A stretch of 54,750 nt of DNA. It comes from Chloroflexota bacterium. GTDB lineage: Bacteria > Chloroflexota > Dehalococcoidia > JACQUA01. This document shows, piece by piece, positions 24,679 to 33,036 of the stretch. The DNA is taken from the NCBI GenBank assembly GCA_016210565.1, contig JACQUA010000345.1, forward strand, positions 1 through 54,750. The letters run 5' to 3'. The position numbers were made by a program, and so were the translations under genes. Under the pieces are notes generated by a model that made no database searches, was not told the origin of the DNA, and saw nothing but the letters and a program-made list of their open reading frames with translations. The stretch's first letter is position 1. Each line of letters opens with the position of its first letter.

Positions 24679-24801
24679 TCTCACACAAAGACAGCAGAGA
24701 CACAAAGATAACGGAAACAGAGGGGTAGCGCGTCGGGTGTCAGTGTGTCCACTACACAGATTCCATTGTACCCTTTGTGCACTTGGTGTCTTTGTGTGAG
24801 A
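24679..24801. repeat. TCTCACACAAAGACA inverted-repeat element
   Basis: TCTCACACAAAGACAGCAGA at the left and GGTGTCTTTGTGTGAGA at the right are inverted repeats. A diverged relative lies at 25589-25714, so the two bracket nitroreductase 2. Confidence 0.7.
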
Positions 24802-24833
24802 CTACTAACCGTTATTCAATGCCGTTCTATTAC

Positions 24834-25538
24834 TCACCGTTCGACACGACCGATAACAGTGGCAATGAATTGCCTGACCTGCTCGTCAGTCCCGAACCTG
24901 GAAGGGTCAAACCTTTCCCGGTGCATCATGCCCTCACGCTCCCTGACGAGCCTCGGCCCCGGCTGGAGGGCCGGGTAACCCACGGCCATGGTATCATATA
25001 TTTCAAGCTCCTCGGGTATTCCGAGCAGCCCTCTTATGCGGGCTTGCGTTAGTACATAGTTGGTAGCGGAAATCCACTGCGAACCCAACCCAAGGCTGGT
25101 CGCTGCCAGGTGCATGTACAGGAAAGCGCTGGCCATGGCCGAAATGTGGTTATGCCTGCCCTTGATCAAGAAGGTGCTCAGGGGATAGCCCTCCATCTTC
25201 CTCAGGTCGCTGCAGGCGATGATGAAGACCGGCGCTTCCATGTAGCCCGGCCGCCCGCCGGAAGCGCCGTGCGAACCGTGGTGCTGCAGCTCGGCAGGGC
25301 GTGTCAGCTCCACTTTCCGGTTTATCGGGTTCATCTCACTGATGAATTCGTATATCTTATCTTTCGTCACTTTATCCTTGATGATAACGAATTCCCAGGG
25401 CTGGACATTCGCGCCCGAGGGCGACCAGCGGGCAGCTTCAATGATCTTGTCCACATATTCGTCAGGTATGGGATCCGGCTTGAATCTCCGGGTGCTCCGT
25501 CGCCTCGTTACGAGCTCCAGGAAATCATCGTAGTTCAT
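24834..25538 (-). CDS. Nitroreductase-family flavoprotein 2
   Basis: A 234-residue nitroreductase very similar to copy 1 along its whole length: RRRSTRRFKPDPIP, ARWSPSGANVQPWEFVII, the shared HHGSHGASGGRPGYMEAP insert, LAATSLGLGSQWISA and GYPALQPGPR. FMN-binding residues are intact. It is the first gene of the second nitroreductase-lipoprotein unit. The region before its ATG has only a weak ribosome-binding site. Substrate unknown; the duplicated insert suggests the same substrate class as copy 1. Confidence 0.9.
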   Translation of the reverse strand: MNYDDFLELVTRRRSTRRFKPDPIPDEYVDKIIEAARWSPSGANVQPWEFVIIKDKVTKDKIYEFISEMNPINRKVELTRPAELQHHGSHGASGGRPGYMEAPVFIIACSDLRKMEGYPLSTFLIKGRHNHISAMASAFLYMHLAATSLGLGSQWISATNYVLTQARIRGLLGIPEELEIYDTMAVGYPALQPGPRLVREREGMMHRERFDPSRFGTDEQVRQFIATVIGRVER

Positions 25539-25588
25539 CGTCTTCGTTACCCTTATCTAATACAAGCGTGCCAGATAATGGCGAATAG

Positions 25589-25714
25589 TCTCACACGAAG
25601 ACTCAAAGGGCACGAAGGGAATCTGTGTGGCGGACGCGTTGACACAAGTCACCCTACATTACTGGTTCGCGTTCTTTGTGCCGCTATGTTCTTCGCGTGA
25701 GTTCTTTGCGTGAA
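25589..25714. repeat. Second TCTCACACGAAGAC inverted-repeat element
   Basis: Left TCTCACACGAAGACTCAAAG and right GTGAGTTCTTTGCGTGA are imperfect inverted repeats related to the element at 24679-24801. It lies between nitroreductase 2 and the ferredoxin gene. Confidence 0.6.
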
Positions 25715-25719
25715 AAACG

Positions 25720-26469
25720 TTACTCGTCGTGTTGCGTTGCACCTTGCGCCTCTTCCGCAGTCCTGGGCTTGAGGTTGAGTGCATCCCTGCCGACCAGACC
25801 TGGGGGGATTGAGATTACGTCGTCCCCCGATAGGTATAGTGGTGGTAGCCGTTCAAAGGCATCCCGGTTCTTCAGGAGTTCGAGGGCTTTGTTTTCGTCG
25901 TAGCAGACCAGTTTCTTCCTGGGCAGGCGCGCCTTGAAGACGATGGCCGGTCTCGTAATGGTGTCCCTGGGGAGGTCTTCCAGGATTCTCAGTTTTCCGT
26001 ACTTGCTCATGAGGTCTGGCAGGGGACCAAAGTCCAGGGCGCGCGTGGGGCATGATTCGACGCAGATAGGCCCGCGACCCTGTTCGAGCCGGTCCGGGCA
26101 CATCGTGCACTTGGACATCGTGGTCCCTGGCTGGTCGCTCTGGAACTGGGGTGCGCCGTAGGGACATGCCGACCAGCACCTCCTGTCGCCACGGCACTTC
26201 TGCGGGTCGACAAGGACTGCGCCGTACTTGTCCTCCTTGTAGATAGCACGGTTCTGGCAGGCGCGGACACAAACCGGGTCCTCGCAGTGATAACAGGGCG
26301 CGAACAGGAAATGGAGGCGAACGTTGGGGTAGACGCCCTTTTCCCATTGAAACATCCGGCACCACTTGACGGGGCCTGGAGGTATGTCATGCCAGTTCCT
26401 GCAAGCCAGAACGCAAGCGCGGCAGTCCGTGCACCGGCTCTGGTCAAAGAAAAAACCGTACTGGACCAT
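25720..26469 (-). CDS. Four-cluster ferredoxin subunit of a molybdopterin oxidoreductase
   Basis: A 249-residue DmsB/PsrB-like electron-transfer subunit. Cysteine motifs in order: CTDCRACVLAC (12-22), CYHCEDPVCVRAC, CRGDRRCWSACPYG and CTMCPDRLEQGRGPICVESCP, together for four [4Fe-4S] clusters. It starts 6 bp after the stop of the catalytic gene, with GAGGAATG upstream, so the two are co-translated. The C-terminal about 80 residues are a low-similarity tail. There is no membrane-anchor (NrfD/DmsC-type) gene next to it, so the final electron acceptor or donor is unknown. Confidence 0.9.
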   Translation of the reverse strand: MVQYGFFFDQSRCTDCRACVLACRNWHDIPPGPVKWCRMFQWEKGVYPNVRLHFLFAPCYHCEDPVCVRACQNRAIYKEDKYGAVLVDPQKCRGDRRCWSACPYGAPQFQSDQPGTTMSKCTMCPDRLEQGRGPICVESCPTRALDFGPLPDLMSKYGKLRILEDLPRDTITRPAIVFKARLPRKKLVCYDENKALELLKNRDAFERLPPLYLSGDDVISIPPGLVGRDALNLKPRTAEEAQGATQHDE

Positions 26470-26475
26470 GCGAGA

Positions 26476-28959
26476 TCATTCCTCGAGTTTCTCGACTTGA
26501 ACGAGTTCAGAGCAGTATACGGCGCCAACGACCCACGGGAAATACTCGGACGAGGTCAGGAAGTTGTCCGCGCCGCGCCTGTCGATGCCTTCTGGCATCA
26601 AGTCCGTTTTGACGCGGGTCAGCTCAGGCCACGCTCCGTGAGGGATATGGACGACCCCGGGTGTAAGCCGCGAGGTCACATATGCTGGCATGGTGATTTC
26701 CCCCTGCTGATTGTAGATGCGCACGATGTCTCCGTCCTTGATTCCTCTTGTCCTGGCGTCTACCACGCTGATGTGGACAGAGTGTCTGAACTCATCATTA
26801 TTCCATGGGTTGTTGTCGAGGGTGGTGTTCTGGCGGTGGAAGGAACGCGGCGTTAACATCGTCAACGGGTACTTCTCGGCTTTGGGAGCCAGCATAGAGT
26901 TCGAAGGGAGCATCCACTGTGCGATAGGGGGAATCACTGGCGGCACACTCCCACCGAAACAGCATTCGTTGTCAGTTTTCCTTTGAGGAAGAACGTACGA
27001 TTTCCGGGCCATATCCGGGTCCGCCAGAAACGACGAGTGGAACTCGATCTTTCCCGAGGGCGTGTCAAAGGGCTTTCCCCGGCTGATATTCTTTTCAAAA
27101 GCGACTGCTGGCGGTCCTACGTGGGGTATGCGAAATACGGGCAGCTTTTTAAATTCCTGCCAGAGGGGAGGTTCTCGCGGCGCAATATCGTGTCTTCTTG
27201 TCCACTTCTCATAGGCTTCCTGAAGCAGTTCCTCGATGCGTTTATCCCACGCGGCCGGATAATTGTCAGCAACGTCGGCCAGACGAGGGCTGTACTGTTC
27301 AGCAACCCCGAATCTCGCGGCAAGCTGGACCATGACCCATTCCAGCGGCCTCGCTTCACCGGGCGGCTCTACCGCCTTGAAGCCGCACACGAAGTAGTTT
27401 GAGGCATCACCCAACCCGGCGTAGCCCCTGGGTTCTTCAAAAGAAGGGTCCGCCAGCGGCAGAACAATATCGGCGAGAAGAGTATGGAAGTTTGTCGTGA
27501 AAAACACCGCCGCGACGACAAAGTCCACCTTCCGCAACGCCCGAAACACCTTGTTCAGGTCCTGATTTCCCAGGGATACCCTGCCGCTCCGGAACCGGAA
27601 ACTCTTCTGATATTTGCAGTTGACCTGGCTGGAGAGCCATACCATCCCGATGTTCGGGAGCGGCCAATCGTGAGCGACACCGCAGGTCCTCCGATAGTCA
27701 TCTTCTGTTATCTTACCTTTGTCCAGCTTTTCCCTGAGAAGGATAGCGTCCATCCACCCACGATACCACAGAATGCGTTGGGAGGGGAAAGCCGGTGGTG
27801 CGCTTTTCCAGTCGATGGAAGGCACAGGCAGGGTCATTTTAGGACCATAGTGCATTTCAGACCCAACCCCTCCTCCTGGGACACCGAGGTTACCCGTCAT
27901 AGCCTGGAGATAGATAGCCGCTCGTCCCGCATTCTCCCCATACAACTGGCGAGTTGCTGCCCTGTGGAGCCTGAAGTGACAGGGCTTGCTCCTGACATAG
28001 AGCTGCGTCAAATCCCTGATGGTCTCTGCCGGTACGCCGCATATTTTCTCTGCCCACTCCGGAGTTCGGTCTATCTTCCCATCGGAGCCCTCTGTCCGGC
28101 CAAGCACGTAATCTTCCCATTTCCGGAACCCTGCTGGTTCGACAAACCTGGCGGCGTAGTCCGCATCGTATAAGTTCTCCTTGAAGAGAACATTCGCCAT
28201 GGCCAACAACATAGCCAGATCGGTGCCCGGTCTTATGGGTATCCACTGGTCGGCGAAGACTTCGGCGGCGACGCTGTACGAGGGGTCGACGATGACAACC
28301 GGGATCCCCCTTTCCCGGGCCAGCATGAGCCAGTAAGCCATACCCCGCTCGGTAACGGCTGCGTTGCTCCCAAACAACAGTATCAGTCTGGTATTGAAAA
28401 TATCGGTGTACTCATGGACTTCGTTGTCTGTCACGGCTGTTTGCCCCTGACAGTATCCCAGGGTCACGAGGTCGGGGAGCGTGTAGCCGGAATGGGAGGC
28501 CAACCCCCAGGTGATGAAGTTCCAGGGCCCTACCAACTGCAGCACCGGCAACTCCCCGAGTATGCAATTCGGTCCATACTTGTCTGCTGTTTCCTTAACC
28601 CTGGCGGCGATGGTGTCAAGAGCCTCATCCCACGAAATCCTTACGAATTTGCCGGATCCTCTTTTTCCGGCCCTCTTCATGGGATATTTGGCGCGGTCTT
28701 CATGGTAGATGGTCCTGCGCCACGAATATCCCCTCGAGCATGGCCGGCACTGGAACATCTCGGAGCGTATGGTGTTGTCACACACATGGTCCCTGGATAT
28801 GCCCCGGTTGATCGGGTCCCCGGCCTCTATCCTCGTCATGACGCCGTCTTTTACATGCACCTTGAGCAGGCAAACCCCGCCGGGGATGGCGCAACCCGAG
28901 GCGCTGCACGTACAGTAGACTGCGGATTCACTCACCGGTCTTCTCACAAACAAACTCAA
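26476..28959 (-). CDS. Molybdopterin (Mo/W-bisPGD) oxidoreductase, DMSO reductase family
   Basis: An 827-residue catalytic subunit. N-terminal cysteines 16, 18, 23 and 30, with Cys60, form the likely [4Fe-4S] site. Molybdopterin-binding blocks include FVRISWDEALDTIA (105-118), LLFGSNAAVTERG, VVIVDPSYSV and the C-terminal domain LTPRSFHRQNTTLDNNPWNN with VHIPHGAWPE. Cys170 (LGYCQGQTAVT) aligns with the metal-ligand position; cysteine there occurs in polysulfide/arsenate reductase-like enzymes and acetylene hydratase, so the Mo/W is probably Cys-ligated (inference). No twin-arginine signal is visible, so it should be cytoplasmic. The frame begins with TTG; a GTG a few codons in is an alternative. 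The substrate cannot be assigned. Confidence 0.88.
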   Translation of the reverse strand: MSLFVRRPVSESAVYCTCSASGCAIPGGVCLLKVHVKDGVMTRIEAGDPINRGISRDHVCDNTIRSEMFQCRPCSRGYSWRRTIYHEDRAKYPMKRAGKRGSGKFVRISWDEALDTIAARVKETADKYGPNCILGELPVLQLVGPWNFITWGLASHSGYTLPDLVTLGYCQGQTAVTDNEVHEYTDIFNTRLILLFGSNAAVTERGMAYWLMLARERGIPVVIVDPSYSVAAEVFADQWIPIRPGTDLAMLLAMANVLFKENLYDADYAARFVEPAGFRKWEDYVLGRTEGSDGKIDRTPEWAEKICGVPAETIRDLTQLYVRSKPCHFRLHRAATRQLYGENAGRAAIYLQAMTGNLGVPGGGVGSEMHYGPKMTLPVPSIDWKSAPPAFPSQRILWYRGWMDAILLREKLDKGKITEDDYRRTCGVAHDWPLPNIGMVWLSSQVNCKYQKSFRFRSGRVSLGNQDLNKVFRALRKVDFVVAAVFFTTNFHTLLADIVLPLADPSFEEPRGYAGLGDASNYFVCGFKAVEPPGEARPLEWVMVQLAARFGVAEQYSPRLADVADNYPAAWDKRIEELLQEAYEKWTRRHDIAPREPPLWQEFKKLPVFRIPHVGPPAVAFEKNISRGKPFDTPSGKIEFHSSFLADPDMARKSYVLPQRKTDNECCFGGSVPPVIPPIAQWMLPSNSMLAPKAEKYPLTMLTPRSFHRQNTTLDNNPWNNDEFRHSVHISVVDARTRGIKDGDIVRIYNQQGEITMPAYVTSRLTPGVVHIPHGAWPELTRVKTDLMPEGIDRRGADNFLTSSEYFPWVVGAVYCSELVQVEKLEE

Positions 28960-29015
28960 CCGGCGTAAGGAGATTTGTGGAGTCCTTATGCAGCGCCATT
29001 ATCGCTCCCCTGGTC

Positions 29016-29249
29016 AACCGCGAATACACGCGAATTCACGCTAATGAACCCTTTACTGACCTGGTATTGGCCTATCGTTTCCATTCAAGTTCGGCCGCGC
29101 CGAAATTTACAATCAATCCGAGTGGTAGTTTCGTAGCGCTCGAGAAATCCCCAGCCCAGCGTATTAAAAACCGTGATCGCCGACCCGACAACACGATACA
29201 TTTCCTCTTTGTAGATTAATTCGCGTTCATTGGCGTTCATTAGCGGTTT
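29016..29249. repeat. AATTCGCG repeat arms flanking a GxxExxY remnant
   Basis: Left arm AACCGCGAATACACGCGAAT (29016-29035, continuing to 29047) and right arm ATTCGCGTTCATTGGCGTTC (29220-29239, to 29249) are inverted, each built of repeated TTCGCG/TTAGCG half-steps. Similar arms without a gene occur at 17550-17660 and 44858-44925. Confidence 0.6.
29072..29240 (-). pseudogene. GxxExxY-family gene remnant (internal deletion)
   Basis: From the ATG at 29240, the frame reads MNANERELIYKEEMYRVV, GSAITVFNTLGWGFLE and RYE, the N-terminus of GxxExxY proteins, with one codon lost inside the name-giving motif (GFLERY). It stops at 29085-29087. In another frame the sequence LIVNFGAAELEWKR followed by TAG (29072-29074) is the usual C-terminus. 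The middle of the gene is therefore deleted and the ends fused out of frame. The family's function is unknown. Confidence 0.75.
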
Positions 29250-29302
29250 CCTTTAGGCCCGGTTGAGTCTTAAGGGCCAGGAATTCGTCATCTATTACCA
29301 GT

Positions 29303-29599
29303 CTATTCAATACTCTTGAATCTGCCCACCTCAAAAATCACCCCGTGCCGGGGATCAGGACACGCCAGCTCAACCATTTCGTCTTCTCGTTGCTCGGCGC
29401 AAGGAAAAGCGAATACTCCACCGGGGACGGCGAAAGTCCGTATGGCCGGTATCAGGGCCGAAAAAGCTATGACGCAAATGCCCTCAGGGGTCTTCCGGTT
29501 AAAGACCCAGGAATCCCCGGCTTTCATGCCCAGAGGGCATTCACCCCTGGCGACTGCTCTTACCGTTATTCTTACCTTGTGTCTCTTGGGTTCTGCCAT
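29303..29599 (-). CDS. TIGR04076-family protein (copy 1)
   Basis: A 98-residue small cytoplasmic protein of the TIGR04076 type: VRITVRAVARGECPLGMKAGD, a TPEGICVIAFSALIPAIR segment and a late CPDPRHGVIFEV stretch. Conserved cysteines (20, 42, 66, 79) suggest metal or thiol chemistry, but the family function is unknown to me. It begins one base after the preceding homologue ends, with AAGGA upstream, so the two are co-translated and may form a heterodimer. The pair lies downstream of solute-binding lipoprotein 3 and upstream of the molybdopterin enzyme. Confidence 0.8.
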   Translation of the reverse strand: MAEPKRHKVRITVRAVARGECPLGMKAGDSWVFNRKTPEGICVIAFSALIPAIRTFAVPGGVFAFPCAEQREDEMVELACPDPRHGVIFEVGRFKSIE

Positions 29600-29600
29600 C

Positions 29601-29882
29601 TCAGTCCTTCAGTCTTTTCACTTCAAAGATCACCAGGCGGTTATGGTCGGGGCAGGCAAACTCCAATGGAGCATCCGGATCCTTATGAAAATGGAACCTC
29701 CCGCCAAACTGCAGGACTCTCATGTACGGCAGCAGCGCATTAAAAGCGCTGAGACACATGCCGCCGGGGGTTTTGTCGTCCATGATCCAGCTCTTGCCTG
29801 GTCTCATTGCATTGGAACAGACCCCGTTGGTGACCCTTTTTACGGTAATCTGGATTCTGTAGGTCTTGTCCCTTTTGCTCAT
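29601..29882 (-). CDS. TIGR04076-family protein (copy 2)
   Basis: A 93-residue homologue of the neighbouring gene: IQITVKRVTNGVCSNAMRPG, TPGGMCLSAFNALLPYMR and ACPDHNRLVIFEVKRL align residue by residue with copy 1. An AGAGAGGA site precedes the ATG. The tandem arrangement indicates local duplication followed by divergence. Function unknown; TIGR04076 proteins often sit near redox enzymes, which matches this context (inference). Confidence 0.8.
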   Translation of the reverse strand: MSKRDKTYRIQITVKRVTNGVCSNAMRPGKSWIMDDKTPGGMCLSAFNALLPYMRVLQFGGRFHFHKDPDAPLEFACPDHNRLVIFEVKRLKD

Positions 29883-30347
29883 AGCCCTGGTCCTCTCTCA
29901 ATACAAACGCAATATGTGATGGTCCAGAACCGTAGCGGCCCCGATACATCCTCATCGTGTCCCACATCTCCGCTGGACACAGAGCACCAGTACCGTCCCG
30001 ATGCATCGGGGCGTGAGTTGAACCTGGAGACGGTGACTTATTGTGTGAGTGACCATCATTGGAGCACTATCTGGAGGCGTGCCATTCGTCGCTGACATGA
30101 TTAAGTCTGCCTTGTTCAAAATCCAGCAGTCACCCCGATCCATCGGGGTGGTACCGGTTGTGCGCCACGTTGCCTTAGAGCAGTCAATCCGTTGGCCACC
30201 CTATGTCCCACATTTCGACAAGTGTATTGTGTCCAGCGGAAATGTGGGACATGGTCAGGATGCATCGGGACCTCCATTCAGATTTGATAAATGAAACCGC
30301 TACGGTTTCGGAGCGCGTTTGTATTAGCGCCGGTTTACCGACGCTGT
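29883..30347. repeat. Gene-free stretch with diverged repeat copies
   Basis: No gene is supported. The core around 30030-30130 (GTGACCATCATTGGAGCACT; TTGTTCAAAATCCAG) is recognisably related to the elements at 23342-23478 and 32742-32906. Short hairpins ACCCCGATCCATCGGGGT (about 30136-30153) and CCCGATGCATCGGG lie at its edges. Confidence 0.55.
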
Positions 30348-31511
30348 CTATTTTATTGTCTGCCTCATAACTTCGCCGGCCAGTTTGATCCATTTGTCTC
30401 TGGCTTCCAGCCAGTCAGGTGTTTCTCCATAGTACTTCTTACCGGGCTCCGGGATGAGGAGCGGGTCGATACCTTCCACGGGGACATCGAGTCTGGCGCT
30501 GGGGGCCCCGAAACCTCGGGCAAATATCGTTTGTCCTTCCCTGGTGAGCAGCCAATTGATGAAAACTGTGGTCGCATTGGGATTGGCAAACTTGACCGGC
30601 ACGGCAAAACCACCCGAACCTACGGCCAGCCGGTTGTCTTCTTCCACTATGGCCACTTTCAGCGGCGCTCCGGATTTGAGAAAACCGGGCAGGGTTGTCG
30701 TTGAAGGGGCAAAGGCAATCGCGTACTTCCCGCGGGCCACTGTCTCGATGTGAAGGCGGTTGTCTCTGGTTATGACTACCTCCTGTTCCGTTATGAGTCT
30801 TCGCAAGAAATCAACAGTCGCCTGTTCTCCCCATAGACGGTGCCCGACATGGGCCAGGGTGGAGTTACCGGTTGTCGAGGGGTCGAGCATGGTGATCTTG
30901 CCCTTATATTGCGGCTTGAGCATGTCCCTGTAAGTGGTTATCTCTCTTTCCTTTACGAGGTCAGTATTGTAGGCGAGTGTCCGGATGACCTGGGCGATCA
31001 TGCCGAAAGCAAAGCCTTCGCTCATAAAAGGCAGACTGCCGTCGCGCCAGACCTTCGGGTCCACGACCTCAGGGAGGATGAGCCACGGCTGTATCGGTCC
31101 AAGCAGACCTTGCGGCCTTAGCACGGCGGTCATCGTGCCCGGTCCAGATCCAAAGAAGTCAGCCAGGTAGAGCCCGGCCCGGTTTTCAGCCTGGAACCTG
31201 GCTGCCATTTCTTCCCCTCTGCCGAAGGAAGAGAATTCCAGGTCAATCTTGTATTTCGCCTTGAAAGCCTCGATGAGAGTCATCCTTATTTCCGGGCTCC
31301 AGGTGTTATATACCGTGACGGTTCCTTCCTTCCTGGCGTCTGCCAGAACCTTATTCCATTTTTCTTGCCAGCCGGCAGCCCCAGCCGGAGTTGCCGGCGC
31401 GGCGACAGTCTTAACTTCCGGCGCCAGACCTGTCTCGCCGCTTTGCCTGCACCCAATCAAGATTGAGCCTGCGCCTATGAGAACGATGGTTACCCACAGT
31501 AGCTTCTTCAT
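30348..31511 (-). CDS. Solute-binding lipoprotein 3
   Basis: A 387-residue lipoprotein with signal peptide MKKLLWVTIVLIGAGSILIG and lipid-accepting Cys21. Mature features: TWSPEIRMTLIEAFKAKYKID, RFQAENRAGLYLADFFGSG, ITMLDPSTTGNSTLAHVGH, and FINWLLTREGQTIFARGFG with PSARLDVPVEG, the same C-lobe as lipoproteins 1 and 2. AAGGGGG precedes the ATG. It starts 32 bp after lipoprotein 4 ends, so the two are probably co-transcribed. No transport permease is adjacent. Ligand unknown. Confidence 0.9.
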   Translation of the reverse strand: MKKLLWVTIVLIGAGSILIGCRQSGETGLAPEVKTVAAPATPAGAAGWQEKWNKVLADARKEGTVTVYNTWSPEIRMTLIEAFKAKYKIDLEFSSFGRGEEMAARFQAENRAGLYLADFFGSGPGTMTAVLRPQGLLGPIQPWLILPEVVDPKVWRDGSLPFMSEGFAFGMIAQVIRTLAYNTDLVKEREITTYRDMLKPQYKGKITMLDPSTTGNSTLAHVGHRLWGEQATVDFLRRLITEQEVVITRDNRLHIETVARGKYAIAFAPSTTTLPGFLKSGAPLKVAIVEEDNRLAVGSGGFAVPVKFANPNATTVFINWLLTREGQTIFARGFGAPSARLDVPVEGIDPLLIPEPGKKYYGETPDWLEARDKWIKLAGEVMRQTIK

Positions 31512-31543
31512 TGCACCCCCTTATCGTCGATGCGCAACCTGCA

Positions 31544-32695
31544 CTATTTGGTGATGGCCTGGAATAACTTCGCGACTCTGTTCGTCAGTTCCGCTTCCTG
31601 CTCCACATACCCTTTTTCGGAAACGGAAGGGTACTCTATGCCTGGCTGCCGCGCCAGGGCCGGCAGGAGATGGTCCGTCGGCACATCGGCCCTGGAGCTC
31701 TGATAGCCGCTTGACTTAGAAAAAGCGGTCTGCCCTTCCCTGGTGAGGAAATAGTTGATGAGTATCTTTGCCGCGTTGGGGTGGGGGCTGGTCTTGAGGA
31801 GGGAAATGTGTCCTCCGCTAACGGACAGGTATCCACCCGGCAACGGCGAATGCAATGCCAGGGGCGCCCCCGCCTGCATGAACTCCAGCGACGGGCCTTT
31901 CGGCGGGCCTATGAGAACAGGGTTCCGCCCGCGCGCCACCCACTCCACCATCAGACGGTTGTCTCTCAAAGGAACCGGTTCCTGTCTGACCAAACGATTC
32001 AAGTAGTCCCAATCCATTATCTTGTAGGCAAGCATGGTCATGAGGCTTTGACCGGAGCCGGCAGTCGTGGGGTCGTTTATGACCATTTTGCCCTTCCACT
32101 TTGGATCCAGCAAGTCATTCCATGTTCTTATTTCCTGGAACTTGACCAGATCGGTATTGACGAGCAGTCCGGCGGACACGCTGGCAATGTGGCCAAGGAC
32201 CGTTTTAGCTTCCGGGGCGACCAGCCAGTCGGGCTGGCCTCGCCACCAGGCTTTGGGGTCAGCGACTTCAGGCAGCACCAGCAACTTCTCCAGGGACTCC
32301 AGCAGGCCTTCACTCTGAAGCAGGCCTGATACAACCCTCCCGTCAATCACAATATCCACGTAGTGGACTTTGCTGCGTTGCTCCCTGACTATGCGCTCGC
32401 CGAGTTCCGCAACCTTGGCGGTACCCGTTTCCAGGGTTATGCCATACCTCTGGGACATGGCCGCGCCCAGTTCTCGCAGCCATTCTCCCCCGGTGGACAC
32501 GAAGACGGAGACCTCACCCTCCTTCCTGGCTGCAACGAGGGTGCGCTCCCAGTCCTCTTCCCAGGCCAGCTTCGTCCCGGCTGTAACTACGGCCTTCGGC
32601 GCAGGCGCCACATCTCTAGCTGCCGGCCCCGGGCCGCAGGCGCCCAGCACTAGGAGTATGCCTGATAGCACGATTATGACCTGAGCGTTGTTCAT
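31544..32695 (-). CDS. Solute-binding lipoprotein 4
   Basis: A 383-residue lipoprotein. I place the start at the ATG at 32695 because GGAGAAGGAG precedes it and it gives a compact signal peptide with lipobox LGAC (Cys20); an upstream in-frame ATG at 32728 adds 11 non-signal residues. It is more divergent than 1-3 (DIVIDGRVVSGLLQSEGLL; VINDPTTAGSGQSLMTMLAY), but keeps LINYFLTREGQTAFSKSSG with SSRADVPTDHL, closest to lipoprotein 6. Ligand unknown. Confidence 0.88.
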   Translation of the reverse strand: MNNAQVIIVLSGILLVLGACGPGPAARDVAPAPKAVVTAGTKLAWEEDWERTLVAARKEGEVSVFVSTGGEWLRELGAAMSQRYGITLETGTAKVAELGERIVREQRSKVHYVDIVIDGRVVSGLLQSEGLLESLEKLLVLPEVADPKAWWRGQPDWLVAPEAKTVLGHIASVSAGLLVNTDLVKFQEIRTWNDLLDPKWKGKMVINDPTTAGSGQSLMTMLAYKIMDWDYLNRLVRQEPVPLRDNRLMVEWVARGRNPVLIGPPKGPSLEFMQAGAPLALHSPLPGGYLSVSGGHISLLKTSPHPNAAKILINYFLTREGQTAFSKSSGYQSSRADVPTDHLLPALARQPGIEYPSVSEKGYVEQEAELTNRVAKLFQAITK

Positions 32696-32741
32696 TTCGG
32701 CTTCTCCTTCTCCAACTATCTGAAACATCAGGGTGTATCCC

Positions 32742-32906
32742 TGGTACCACAGGCCACCGCGCCTGTGAGCCCCGGATTTTGAACAGGGTCAACTTAGCCT
32801 CGTCGGCGACGAAGGGGCGCCTCCGGTTCGTACTCCCATAAAGGCCGTGTGCTCGAAAAGTCACGATCTCCAAGGCCGGCTCGCGCAGGCACGGTAACTT
32901 GCGGTC
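32742..32906. repeat. Element with GGTACCACAGGCCACCGCGC ends
   Basis: Inverted ends (CTGGTACCACAGGCCACCGC and AGGCACGGTAACTTGCGGT) and a core (GGATTTTGAACAGGGTCAAC) related to the element at 23342-23478 and to 30030-30130. A CCCGCAGGCTAAAGACC-type repeat follows at about 32944-33010. The 341-bp gap between lipoprotein 4 and nitroreductase 3 holds nothing else. Confidence 0.7.
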
Positions 32907-33036
32907 TTATGCGCCAACCGTCTTGATGCCTCAGTGCCCCCACCCCCGCAGGCTAAAGACCTGTCCCGACATGTCGGGACTCTCGCAAAGCGGAGCGGCT
33001 ACGCCCCCCCCGGTTGGCGCACGGCCAGCTTTGGAC

